This document shows, piece by piece, positions 35,186-44,597 of a stretch of 64,000 nt of DNA (its first letter is position 1; the number at the start of each line of letters is the position of its first letter). The notes below the pieces were generated by a model, which saw only the letters and a program-made list of their open reading frames with translations, did not search any database and was not told the origin of the DNA. The translations under genes were made by a program, and so were the position numbers. Origin of the DNA: Paramagnetospirillum magnetotacticum MS-1 (GTDB taxonomy: Bacteria; Pseudomonadota; Alphaproteobacteria; Rhodospirillales; Magnetospirillaceae); NCBI RefSeq assembly GCF_000829825.1, contig NZ_JXSL01000028.1, positions 1-64,000 of the forward strand, written 5' to 3'.

Positions 35186-35989
35186 TCAGTGACGGCTGGT
35201 GGTCGAGAGCGCGTTGCGGGCTTCCTGGAACCTGACACGGCGCATCTGGTATTCGGTGACCCTGGCCTGACGATAGGCCTCGGCGATGCGGGCGGTCTCG
35301 GTGCGCGCCGCCAGGGTGCTTTCGCGCCATGCCTTGCGAATTTCCTCCGCCTTGGCATTGCCGGGAACCTGCTGCAACGGCGGGGCCGAGGGAACCGGCT
35401 TGACCCGCGCCGAAGCCACCTGAGTGCCGGTGCTGCCGGGCGGAGCGTTCCACACCTTCATCAGCCTTTCCCGATAGGCCGCCGCCAGATGCGGGGTCTG
35501 GGAATGGTAATAGGACGCCGCCGTGGGCCAATGGCCGGTGGCGCCGAACAGGCCTTTGAGGAAGCGGGCGGCATAACCCACATTGGCCGCCGGATCGAAG
35601 GCCTCCTCCAGATTGGCGAAGGCGGTGGGATGATGACGCAGATTGACCTGCATGCAGCCCACATCGATATTCTGAACGCCACGGGCCTTGAGACGCTTCA
35701 CCTCGGCGATGGCCTCGGCCTTACTGGGCAAATATCGCCCCTGCCCCTCGGCCATCACCGTCCAAGGCCAGGCAATAACTGCCTTGTGCGACGAGTCATA
35801 GCGCCCGGATTCGACGATGGAAATGGCGTGGAGAAGAGCGGCGGGAATGCCGTAAAGCCGCTCCTGCGCCGCAGTCTCGGCGGCGCACAGCCCTTCATTG
35901 GCAATGGTGGGAACGGCGCGGGCGGGCAGCGCGGCCAGGGCCAGAACAGCCCCCGCTCCCACTATCCATGCCATGCGCCGAACCGTCAT
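35186..35989 (-). CDS. Lytic transglycosylase, SLT domain
   Basis: A 267-residue protein with a signal peptide (MAWIVGAGAVLALAALPARA). The SLT domain has the catalytic Glu in LLHAISIVESGRYD, then VGCMQVNLRHHP and AASYYHSQTP, as in soluble lytic transglycosylases that cut the glycan strand of peptidoglycan to an anhydro product. After the domain there is a Pro-linker and a charged, Arg-rich helical tail of about 70 residues of unknown role. Convergent with the DedA gene, stops 3 bases apart. Confidence 0.88.
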   Translation of the reverse strand: MTVRRMAWIVGAGAVLALAALPARAVPTIANEGLCAAETAAQERLYGIPAALLHAISIVESGRYDSSHKAVIAWPWTVMAEGQGRYLPSKAEAIAEVKRLKARGVQNIDVGCMQVNLRHHPTAFANLEEAFDPAANVGYAARFLKGLFGATGHWPTAASYYHSQTPHLAAAYRERLMKVWNAPPGSTGTQVASARVKPVPSAPPLQQVPGNAKAEEIRKAWRESTLAARTETARIAEAYRQARVTEYQMRRVRFQEARNALSTTSRH

Positions 35990-36150
35990 CTCACTCTCCT
36001 AGGGGTCCCAGACCCAGGCGCATTCTTGCACAGCCCATGCCAGGAATTCCAACTTTGCCGGATCAAAGTGGTCATACCTGTGTTGCATCCACCAATGGGG
36101 GAAATGGGCCTGTTTGGCGGTTTTCCGCGGTTTCCCGACGGATTTTTATC

Positions 36151-36179
36151 TTGCGCCGCAGAAAATCCCCCGATATATA
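36151..36179 (+). promoter_or_regulatory. Promoter of the candidate small RNA
   Basis: TTGCGC (36151-36156) and TATATA (36174-36179) are separated by 17 bases, the ideal sigma-70 spacing. A transcript would start near 36186 and end at the terminator at 36278, with no reading frame between them. Confidence 0.6.
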
Positions 36180-36185
36180 TTGCAC

Positions 36186-36280
36186 TGCAGCAAAGGCCAG
36201 TCTCCGGACCCCTTTACTGCTTTCTTGGACGTTTCCTCCCTAAACTCAAGCCGCTGGGGCAACCCAGCGGCTTTTTTTCT
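36186..36280 (+). ncRNA. Candidate small regulatory RNA (mmgR/suhB-like)
   Basis: About 90 bases lying between a good promoter and a strong terminator in a 308-base gap. The segment CTTGGACGTTTCCTCCCTAA (36223-36242) contains an anti-Shine-Dalgarno-like CCTCCC and, from memory of the family, resembles the conserved single-stranded core of the alphaproteobacterial mmgR (formerly suhB, alpha-r8) small RNAs of about 80 bases. Those are Hfq-associated RNAs first described in Sinorhizobium. The assignment to that family needs a covariance-model search; the existence of a short transcript is better supported. The rest of the 35990-36150 gap shows nothing recognisable. Confidence 0.6.
36248..36278 (+). 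terminator. Strong rho-independent terminator of the small RNA
   Basis: GCCGCTGGG (36250-36258) and CCCAGCGGC (36263-36271) form a perfect 9-bp stem with loop GCAA, followed by seven T and preceded by AA. Orientation is plus, while the flanking protein genes are both on the minus strand, so it belongs to a separate plus-strand transcript. Confidence 0.9.
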
Positions 36281-36297
36281 CCCTCCCTCGGAGGAGA

Positions 36298-36891
36298 TCA
36301 GGGAATTTCCGGGTCCGACGCCGAAAACAGGGGCGGCGCTTTGGCGCCGTCAGGTAGCGGCCGGTCATCTCCCCCCAAGGTGCGGTGCATGATCACCACA
36401 TCCACCCAACGACCGAACTTCAGCCCCACGCCGCGCAGCACCCCTTCCTGGCCAAAGCCCAGCGCCCGGTGTACGGCGATGGAGCCCTGATTGGCGGAAT
36501 CGCCGATCACCGCGATCATCTGGCGGTATCCCGATTCGGTGCAGCGCTCGATAAGCGCCGCCAGCAGGACCCGGCCGATGCCCCGGCGCACCACGAAGGG
36601 CGCCACATAGATGGAGTCCTCCACCGTATAACGATAGGCCGAGCGCTGGCGGAACGGCCCGGCATAGGTGTAGCCCAACACCTCGCCCTCCTCCACCGCC
36701 ACCAGGAACGGCAAACCGCGCGCCTCGACGGCGGCGCGGCGGGCCTTCATTTCCTCGACGGAGGGCACATCTTCCTCGAAGGATGCGGCCGAGCGCGTGA
36801 CATAAAAGGAATAGATGGCCTGCACCGCCGCCATGTCGTCATCGGTGGCGTCGCGGATCTGGACGGACAGTGGAGTACCCGAACGGCTCAT
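36298..36891 (-). CDS. GNAT N-acetyltransferase, phosphinothricin acetyltransferase-like
   Basis: About 197 residues beginning at ATG 36891, which overlaps the stop of the upstream gene in ATGA. The sequence follows the PAT/MnaT subgroup: IRDATDDDMAAVQAIYSFYV at the start, GYTYAGPFRQRSAYRYTVEDSIYV, then the acetyl-CoA loop RRGIGRVLLAALIE and HRALGFGQEGVLRGVGLKFGRW. Proteins of this subgroup acetylate methionine sulfoximine, sulfone or similar amines. A C-terminal tail of about 25 residues is extra. Co-translated with N-formylglutamate amidohydrolase. Confidence 0.85.
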   Translation of the reverse strand: MSRSGTPLSVQIRDATDDDMAAVQAIYSFYVTRSAASFEEDVPSVEEMKARRAAVEARGLPFLVAVEEGEVLGYTYAGPFRQRSAYRYTVEDSIYVAPFVVRRGIGRVLLAALIERCTESGYRQMIAVIGDSANQGSIAVHRALGFGQEGVLRGVGLKFGRWVDVVIMHRTLGGDDRPLPDGAKAPPLFSASDPEIP

Positions 36892-37820
36892 TTGCGCCCG
36901 AACTCCTGGGCGGCTGCCGCCAGGGCCGACGCCACCCGCGAGATGTCGGCCTGGACCTTGGCGAAGTCGGGACCGTGGCAGTGCTGGGCCTCGTCCATGT
37001 ACAAACCCCGGTTGATCTCGATCTGCAAGGCATGGCTGCCCTGGCGCGGTTGACCGTAATGCCGGGTGGTGAACCCCCCGGCATAGGGGGCATTGCGCAC
37101 CACCCGATAGCCCAGATGCGAGAATGTATCCTCGGCCACCTGGGTGAAGACCGGCGAGCAGGCGGCCGAAAAGCAATCCCCCAGCACCACATCCACGCGG
37201 CTCAGGCCGGAATCGCGGTCCATGGGGCCGCCCACCGACGGCATGGAATGGCAATCCACCAGCAAGGACCAGCCGAAGGCCCGGCGCGCGATCTCCACCA
37301 GATCCTTCAAGCGGCGATGATAGGGACGGTAGCAGCGGGCGATGCGGCGCTCCGCCTCGGCCACCGGCAACCGCCCGGCATAGATCTCAGCCCCGCTGGC
37401 CACCACGCGGGCAATGGTCCCCAGCCCGGCCAGAACCCGTGGGCTGCGGGTATTGGCATGATCGGGCAGATCGCCCGAAAACATGGCGGGGTCCAATTCA
37501 TAGGGTTCGCGGTTGGGATCGCAATAGGCCCGTGGGAACAAGGCGCTGATCAGCGGCGCCCCCAGATCGACCACGCCCGCATACAACTCGTCCACGAAGC
37601 TGTCCTCGGACCGGCGCAGCATGCGGGCGTCCAGGCGGGACGCCGCCACGAATTCGGCGGGATAGTCCCGCCCGGAATGGGGCGAGGCGAAGACGAGCGG
37701 CACCAATAGCCGGGGCGGCTCGACCACCCTCAACACGGCGGCATCGTCATTCATCATCTCGGCGGGCATGGCTTCCATGGTCTGCCCGTCCTTCTTAGCA
37801 AATCGCCCGGCCCGTGTCAT
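36888..37820 (-). CDS. N-formylglutamate amidohydrolase family protein
   Basis: About 310 residues. The family removes formate from N-formyl-glutamate, the last step of one histidine-degradation route. Recognisable segments are VFASPHSGRDYPAEF, the DPNREPYELDPAMF block, LVDCHSMPS and LQIEINRGLYMDE, with several conserved His and Glu residues of the zinc site. No other hut genes lie in the window, so the in vivo substrate may differ. I chose ATG 37820, preceded by GGAG; ATGs further in are possible. Confidence 0.85.
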   Translation of the reverse strand: MTRAGRFAKKDGQTMEAMPAEMMNDDAAVLRVVEPPRLLVPLVFASPHSGRDYPAEFVAASRLDARMLRRSEDSFVDELYAGVVDLGAPLISALFPRAYCDPNREPYELDPAMFSGDLPDHANTRSPRVLAGLGTIARVVASGAEIYAGRLPVAEAERRIARCYRPYHRRLKDLVEIARRAFGWSLLVDCHSMPSVGGPMDRDSGLSRVDVVLGDCFSAACSPVFTQVAEDTFSHLGYRVVRNAPYAGGFTTRHYGQPRQGSHALQIEINRGLYMDEAQHCHGPDFAKVQADISRVASALAAAAQEFGRK

Positions 37821-37963
37821 ACCCTGCTCCAGGAATTCGGCGACTTTCCGCCCTGAGCATTTTCTATTGTGCAGGCATTTCAGAAGGGCTTGCAATGCCC
37901 GAAGAACGACGCTAAAAGAACGTCCCTCGGCCGGGCCCAAGCGAACGGGACGGCGGAGGATAA

Positions 37964-38038
37964 GGGCGGTTAGCTCAGCGGTAGAGCACTGTGTTGACAT
38001 CGCAGGGGTCACAAGTTCAATCCTTGTACCGCCCACCA
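37964..38038 (+). tRNA. tRNA-Val (GAC)
   Basis: The 75-base cloverleaf reads acceptor GGGCGGT/ACCGCCC, D-arm GCTC/GAGC, anticodon stem CTGTG/CGCAG with loop TTGACAT (anticodon GAC, valine), T-arm ACAAG/CTTGT with TTCAATC loop, discriminator A and an encoded CCA end. It is oriented opposite to the formylglutamate amidohydrolase gene. Confidence 0.97.
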
Positions 38039-38040
38039 TC

Positions 38041-38068
38041 GAAGGCCTCAGGGAAACCTGGGGCCTTC
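38041..38068 (+). terminator. Hairpin after tRNA-Val
   Basis: GAAGGCCTCAGG and CCTGGGGCCTTC form a 12-bp stem (one G-T pair) with a GAAA tetraloop, beginning two bases after the tRNA CCA. The following T-content is modest. Confidence 0.75.
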
Positions 38069-38125
38069 GTCCGTTTCAGCCCCCCGCCGCCGTCAACCTT
38101 GCCTTAATCAATCAATGTCATGATG

Positions 38126-38140
38126 TGATTCTCATTATCA
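38126..38140 (-). promoter_or_regulatory. Fur-box-like site
   Basis: Read on the minus strand the 15 bases are TGATAATGAGAATCA, which match 12 of the 14 fixed positions of the 7-1-7 Fur consensus (TGATAAT-N-ATTATCA). The site lies 24 bases before the ATG of the next gene, where a bound repressor would block transcription. Iron control of that gene is therefore likely. Confidence 0.6.
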
Positions 38141-38164
38141 CCCCAGGAAAGATGGGGAAGCGTC

Positions 38165-38641
38165 ATGGCCATCTCTTCGGCAACCCATTCCAAGGCCTTC
38201 GTGCATGCCCCCGCTGAGGGCAACGCCTCTGGAGGCGGCAAGACGAGACTGCTGGCCATGACCGGCATCGTCCTGGTGGTCGCCGCTCTGGGAGCCGCCG
38301 CCCTGCTGATGCGTCCCCATATGGGAGAAAACGGCGCGGCCCCGACGCCCGAAACCTTCGCGGACCAGATGCTGGCCGCCGCCCGTGCCGGTGGCGGCAC
38401 CTTCCCCCATGTCTTCGGCGGCACCATCCGCACCGAACGCAATGGCGCCGTCCTGGCCCTGGTCGCCGACAATGTCCCGCCCAGCGTCTGTGTCTCGGTC
38501 GGCTGGAAGCTGGTGCGCAAGGGATTGCTGTCCATCAACGGCACCATGCCGCTCCGCGTCTCGGCCGCCAAATTGTCCGATTTGTGCAATCAGGAGGACG
38601 GCGGCGCCGTCCTCACCTGGATTCCCAAACAGCCGGAATAA
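38165..38641 (+). CDS. Membrane-anchored protein of unknown function, possibly iron-regulated
   Basis: A 158-residue protein. Residues 1-28 are cytoplasmic-looking, 29-48 form one membrane helix (LAMTGIVLVVAALGAAALLM), and the rest would be periplasmic. The external part has two cysteines (VPPSVCVSVGW and LSDLCNQ), which could form a disulfide, with the layout P..C..., NGT..., C seen at the end of type IVb-pilin-like (PilS) domains; that likeness is weak. GGGGAAG precedes the ATG. A Fur-box-like site stands just upstream. I do not recognise the family. Confidence 0.7.
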   Translation: MAISSATHSKAFVHAPAEGNASGGGKTRLLAMTGIVLVVAALGAAALLMRPHMGENGAAPTPETFADQMLAAARAGGGTFPHVFGGTIRTERNGAVLALVADNVPPSVCVSVGWKLVRKGLLSINGTMPLRVSAAKLSDLCNQEDGGAVLTWIPKQPE

Positions 38642-38721
38642 CAATCCATCATAGATATTGATTCATTCCGAACCTCCTGCCACCATATGACGGGTTGGGC
38701 AACTCTTATGGAGTTTGGGGA

Positions 38722-38952
38722 ATGGATGATATCGATCTCGCGGCCGAGCGCACCGACATGCTGAACGCCGCCGCCATCCAAGCGGTCTTGGAGCGGACGG
38801 AATCGGTGCTTTCCACGGGTATCTGCCGCGCTTGCAACGACACGATCGAGCCCGAGCGGCTGCAAGCCAATCCCTATGCCAAGCATTGCCGCGATTGCGC
38901 CGACGAGGCCGAGACCCGCGCCCGCCTGGCGCGGCGCTGCGGCCCGCGCTGA
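38722..38952 (+). CDS. Short DksA/TraR-type zinc-finger protein
   Basis: A 76-residue protein from ATG 38722 (GGGGA upstream). The C-terminal half carries CRACNDTIEPER and HCRDCADEAE, a C4 zinc finger of the DksA/TraR family. The long coiled coil of full DksA is missing; only a short helix precedes the finger, as in phage and plasmid TraR-like proteins, which insert into the RNA polymerase secondary channel. Whether this one does so is inference. It follows the Fur-box gene by 80 bases. Confidence 0.8.
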   Translation: MDDIDLAAERTDMLNAAAIQAVLERTESVLSTGICRACNDTIEPERLQANPYAKHCRDCADEAETRARLARRCGPR

Positions 38953-38953
38953 C

Positions 38954-39031
38954 ACCAATCCGCGTCGATTGAATCTCATTACGGGTTGGCTAGGCCCAAG
39001 GGACCGCGCGCCTTATGGCGATGGAGGCAAG
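38954..39031 (+). repeat. Dispersed 78-bp intergenic repeat, copy 2
   Basis: Aligns without gaps to the reverse complement of 8330-8407, sharing ACCAAT at the left edge, TAGGCCC, the 17-base core CCGCGCGCCTTATGGCG and a CAAG right edge. It starts just after the stop codon of the zinc-finger gene. The left part can pair CCAATCC with GGGTTGG. Confidence 0.75.
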
Positions 39032-39037
39032 GACGCC

Positions 39038-39054
39038 TGCCGGCTTCGCCGGCA
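39038..39054. repeat. Short REP-like hairpin
   Basis: TGCCGGC and GCCGGCA surround TTC, a perfect 7-bp stem; a second small inverted repeat GCACGC/GCGTGC follows near 39063-39078. Such clusters are typical of intergenic palindromic elements. The 39032-39118 segment holds no reading frame I would support. Confidence 0.5.
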
Positions 39055-39118
39055 AACATTGGAATGCACGCCTGCGCGTGCAGCGTCCGCCTGCCGCATG
39101 AGGGCGTTGCGATGAAAT

Positions 39119-39145
39119 GGCCCGCCCCCGAGTAGGGAGCGGGCC
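39119..39145 (-). terminator. GC-rich hairpin after the 57-residue gene
   Basis: GGCCCGC and GCGGGCC arms (39119-39125 and 39139-39145) with additional C/G pairs inside. On the minus strand it lies 8 bases after the stop of the small gene at 39154-39327 and is followed by ATTTC, so it may act as a weak terminator. Confidence 0.5.
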
Positions 39146-39153
39146 GGTTCAAA

Positions 39154-39327
39154 TCACAGGACCAGAAGGGCGCTGCCGCCGTCCTTTTCGATTTCCCACA
39201 GATAACCGAGGGAATCGAGAGCCCTCTCCCGCGACATCAGGGAGTGGACCTCGGGTGCGGCGATGATCGCCCAAACCCGGTCCCGGATTGCCGCCAATTT
39301 CTCGCGGCGCGCAGCCTTCTGGCCCAT
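39154..39327 (-). CDS. 57-residue protein of unknown function
   Basis: ATG at 39327 is preceded by AAAAGGAG at nine bases, a strong ribosome-binding site. The product (MGQKAARREKLAAIRDRVWA..., ending GGSALLVL) is basic and helical in the first half, acidic in the second, with no cysteines. A stop hairpin follows. The size, ribosome site and codon usage like the neighbours support a true small gene. I do not recognise a family. It is divergent from the zinc-finger gene and upstream on the same strand as nothing obvious. Confidence 0.65.
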   Translation of the reverse strand: MGQKAARREKLAAIRDRVWAIIAAPEVHSLMSRERALDSLGYLWEIEKDGGSALLVL

Positions 39328-39395
39328 GGTCGTTCACTCCTTTTCGGGAAGCGACTACCCGGACACACTAACGGTCCTATCCTTAACGGATGGTA

Positions 39396-40667
39396 TCAGG
39401 CGCCCCAGGCATCGGCGCAAATTCCGTCGTACCAGCCTGTGGCGTATTCGGCCTCGGCCTTGCGGATGTGGCGGTCGGCGTTCAAGGGGCTGACCCCGCC
39501 CGCCCCCGGCACCGCGACCCGGCGCCCTCCCGCAGCCTCATAGACACCGGCCACCGAGATGGCGTAATCGGGCGCCAGCAGGCTGTAGCAGACATTGATG
39601 GTCTTGCCCGCTGCCGCCCCCTGCCCGGCAACCGAGGCCGCCACCGCGGCGGCGGCGATCTTGGCCTGGTTGTTGGCCGAGGACGCGGATTTCGGCATCT
39701 CGCCCGCAATACAGGCATCACCGATCACATGGATGCCAGGGATCAGCCGGGATTCGAAACTCACCGGGTCCACCGGACAAAATCCGCTGGCATCGGCCAG
39801 GCCCGCCGTTACAGCGATCCGTCCGGCGCTTTGAGGCGGGATAATATTGGCCAGAGCCGGAGTGAAGCGGTCGAAATCCGTCTCCACCCAGCCCTCGGCG
39901 GCGTTGACCCGCACCACCCGCCCATTATTGGCGCCTGACACCCATTCGATCATATCGCCGTAAAGGGCCTTCCAGCCCTCCTGGAACAGGGCCTGTTTCG
40001 AAAAGGAATCCTTGGCGTCGAGGATCAGAATCTTGCAGCCATTGCGAGTCCTAGACAGGTGCCAGGCCATCAGACCGGCCCGCTCGTAAGGGCCGGGGGG
40101 ACAGCGATAGGGATTGCCAGGGGCGGCGATGACCACCACCTGTCCATCCTCCACCGCCTCCAGACGGCGGCGCAGCAAGGCGGTCTGCGGCCCCGCCTTC
40201 CAGGCATGGGGCATGCGCTCGGCCGCCCCCTGGTCATAGCCCTCGATTTCGTTCCAGCGCAGATCGATGCCGGGGGAAACGATCAGCCGGTCGTAGCCGA
40301 TCTCGGCCCCCCCCGCAAGGCGCACCCGCCGCCGCTCCGCCTCGATGGCCGAGACGGTGTCATGCACCACCTCGACTCCGAACCGCGAACGGAGTTGATC
40401 GTATCCATGTTCCAGCCGCGACAGGCTTTCGAAGCCGCCGATCACCGCATTGGAACCGGGGCAGGTCACATGCCGAGGGTTGGGTTCGATCAGGATGATG
40501 CGCAGATCCGGCAAGGCCCGGCGTAGTGCGCGGGCCGCCGTGGCGCCGCCGAAACCGCCGCCGACGATCACCACCGAAGCCTGTTTTGCTCCTGTCGCCA
40601 GGGCCGGGGCAGCCAGCAAGGCGGCGCCACCGCCCAGCATCGCGCGGCGCGACAGCAATGCCGTCAT
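39396..40667 (-). CDS. fccB: Flavocytochrome c sulfide dehydrogenase, flavoprotein subunit
   Basis: A 423-residue periplasmic FAD protein with an N-terminal Tat-like signal (LSRRAMLGGGAALLAAPALA). VVIVGGGFGGATAARALRR binds FAD, and the redox-active cysteines appear in HVTCPGSNAVIGG and SGFCPVDPVSFES, as in FccB/SoxF. It oxidises sulfide to sulfur or polysulfide and gives electrons to the heme of FccA, whose gene overlaps its start by four bases (ATGA). The C-terminal domain (VAGVYEAAGGRRVAVPGAGG) is also typical. Electrons would leave through soluble cytochrome c. Confidence 0.93.
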   Translation of the reverse strand: MTALLSRRAMLGGGAALLAAPALATGAKQASVVIVGGGFGGATAARALRRALPDLRIILIEPNPRHVTCPGSNAVIGGFESLSRLEHGYDQLRSRFGVEVVHDTVSAIEAERRRVRLAGGAEIGYDRLIVSPGIDLRWNEIEGYDQGAAERMPHAWKAGPQTALLRRRLEAVEDGQVVVIAAPGNPYRCPPGPYERAGLMAWHLSRTRNGCKILILDAKDSFSKQALFQEGWKALYGDMIEWVSGANNGRVVRVNAAEGWVETDFDRFTPALANIIPPQSAGRIAVTAGLADASGFCPVDPVSFESRLIPGIHVIGDACIAGEMPKSASSANNQAKIAAAAVAASVAGQGAAAGKTINVCYSLLAPDYAISVAGVYEAAGGRRVAVPGAGGVSPLNADRHIRKAEAEYATGWYDGICADAWGA

Positions 40668-40957
40668 GGCTTGGCCCTCCCGGCGATCTCGCCCGCGATG
40701 GCCTCCAATTCCCCGGCGCTGTAACCTCGGGTGATGCGGTCCATCATGGTGGCGGACCGCGAACCGTCACGGAACGCCAGCAGCAGACGCAGCAATTCGG
40801 GCGCCGGACGCCCCCCCAGGGCGGGAATGGTGGTGTGGATTTCGGAGGAGTGACAGGCGGCACACGTCTCGGCCTCGACCCGCGCCACGGCATCGGCCTC
40901 GGCCGGGGATGCGGTGACGGCCACCATCAAAGCCATGAACGCGGCAGGACTGCGCAA
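40664..40957 (-). CDS. fccA: Flavocytochrome c, monoheme cytochrome subunit
   Basis: A 97-residue protein with a signal peptide and one c-type heme site (ETCAACHSS). Methionines near TMMDRITRGYS can be the sixth heme ligand. It resembles the one-heme FccA of green sulfur bacteria rather than the two-heme form of Allochromatium. It precedes fccB with translational coupling and would receive electrons from the FccB flavin. Confidence 0.88.
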   Translation of the reverse strand: MRSPAAFMALMVAVTASPAEADAVARVEAETCAACHSSEIHTTIPALGGRPAPELLRLLLAFRDGSRSATMMDRITRGYSAGELEAIAGEIAGRAKP

Positions 40958-41005
40958 GGTGCCCCCCTTATCGGAGCGGCATTGTAGCCCGATGACAGTC
41001 GCCTG

Positions 41006-41374
41006 TCAGCGTCTCGGTGCGGTGGGGCCGCCCGACGCCTTCCAGCCGAGGATGCCGCCTTGCATGCGATGGATCTCGCCCTGCCAACCGGCGGCCAGCA
41101 GCTTCTCGGTGGCGGTACCGCAGCGAACGCCGCTGCGGCAATGGATCACCAGCCGCTTGCCATCGGGAATCTCGGGCATGCGGGCCGGATCGAAGCTGGA
41201 TAGCGGCATATTGATGGAGCCATCGATAGACTCCGCCGCGTGTTCGTCGGGCTCGCGCACATCCAGCAGGACGATGGAATCCGCCGCCAACCACAGGCGG
41301 ATCTGCGAGGGAGCAACCACATGGACCTTATCGCTGGCGGGAGCGGAGGAGAGACCGAACAGGCGGGACAGCAT
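41006..41374 (-). CDS. Rhodanese-like protein
   Basis: About 122 residues with one rhodanese domain: VLLDVREPDEHAAESI, then the loop HCRSGVRCGTAT with the sulfur-carrying cysteine, and GGILGWKASGG. ATG 41374 is favoured because GAGGA lies eight bases ahead; ATG 41383 is also possible. It lies 48 bases upstream of fccA on the same strand, so it may accept sulfur produced by sulfide oxidation. Confidence 0.85.
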   Translation of the reverse strand: MLSRLFGLSSAPASDKVHVVAPSQIRLWLAADSIVLLDVREPDEHAAESIDGSINMPLSSFDPARMPEIPDGKRLVIHCRSGVRCGTATEKLLAAGWQGEIHRMQGGILGWKASGGPTAPRR

Positions 41375-41590
41375 ACCGAACATCCTCTTTTATCAGATAT
41401 CGCGAATGTAGTAACTCACCGCCCCCATGCAAGTCCAAAGGCAAAACATTTGCACGATTTCCAGCTTTTTTGCCCTGGGGTCTTGGAATGGCATGACAGC
41501 AACCCCACTAATAAGAATGACTTTCAGACGCATCGATTCATCCGCGAGTGGGATTTTTTGCGGATGGCCGGTGCGGGGAGGGACATCCAC

Positions 41591-44037
<2,447 letters not shown>

Positions 44038-44042
44038 GGGAT

Positions 44043-44597
44043 ATGACCAGCCAACGCCGTTCCGCCCTGACCCTGGCCGGACTGGTCGGTATCGTGCTGG
44101 CCATGGTCGGGCTGGTGATCGGCAGCGTGCCGCTCTACAAGGCCTTCTGCCAGGCCACCGGCATCGGCGGCCCGCCACGGCAGGTGGCGGCGGACTCCGC
44201 CTCGGCCACGGGCAAGATGGTGACGGTGCGCTTCGACGCCTCGGTGGCCAAGGGCCTGCAATGGCGCTTCACCCCGCAGGCGCGCGAGATGAAGGTGCGG
44301 CTGGGCGAGGACAGTCTGGCGGTCTTCACGGCCACCAATCTGTCGGACCGGCCCATCACCGGCAATGCGGTCTATAACGCCACCCCGGACAAGATCGGCA
44401 GATACGTGTCCAAAATTCAGTGCTTCTGCTTCACCGAGCAGACCCTGGAGCCGGGCCAAAGCGTGGACATGGCGGTGAGCTTCGTGATCGATCCGGCCAT
44501 GGCCGCCGATCCCTTGAGCAACGAAGTCTCCACCATCACCCTGTCCTATACGTTCTTCAATGCAAAAACTGCCCAAGACGAGAGAGGACGGTCATGA
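44043..44597 (+). CDS. ctaG: Cytochrome c oxidase assembly protein CtaG/Cox11
   Basis: A 184-residue protein with one N-terminal membrane helix and a periplasmic copper-binding domain that inserts CuB into subunit I. The motifs YKAFCQATGIGG and IQCFCFTEQTLEPGQ (CxCF copper site) define the family. ATG 44043 is five bases after the ctaD stop; the frame is open further upstream but that part is inside ctaD. Its stop overlaps the ctaE start (ATGA). Confidence 0.95.
   Translation: MTSQRRSALTLAGLVGIVLAMVGLVIGSVPLYKAFCQATGIGGPPRQVAADSASATGKMVTVRFDASVAKGLQWRFTPQAREMKVRLGEDSLAVFTATNLSDRPITGNAVYNATPDKIGRYVSKIQCFCFTEQTLEPGQSVDMAVSFVIDPAMAADPLSNEVSTITLSYTFFNAKTAQDERGRS

Noticed and set aside
37821-38039. 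N-terminal extension of the formylglutamate amidohydrolase frame to 38039.
   Set aside because: It would read antisense through the tRNA-Val gene; the family alignment begins after ATG 37820.
41384-41590. A sigma-54 promoter before ctaC suggested by TGGCATGACAGC.
   Set aside because: The -12 half (TTGC at the right spacing) is missing.
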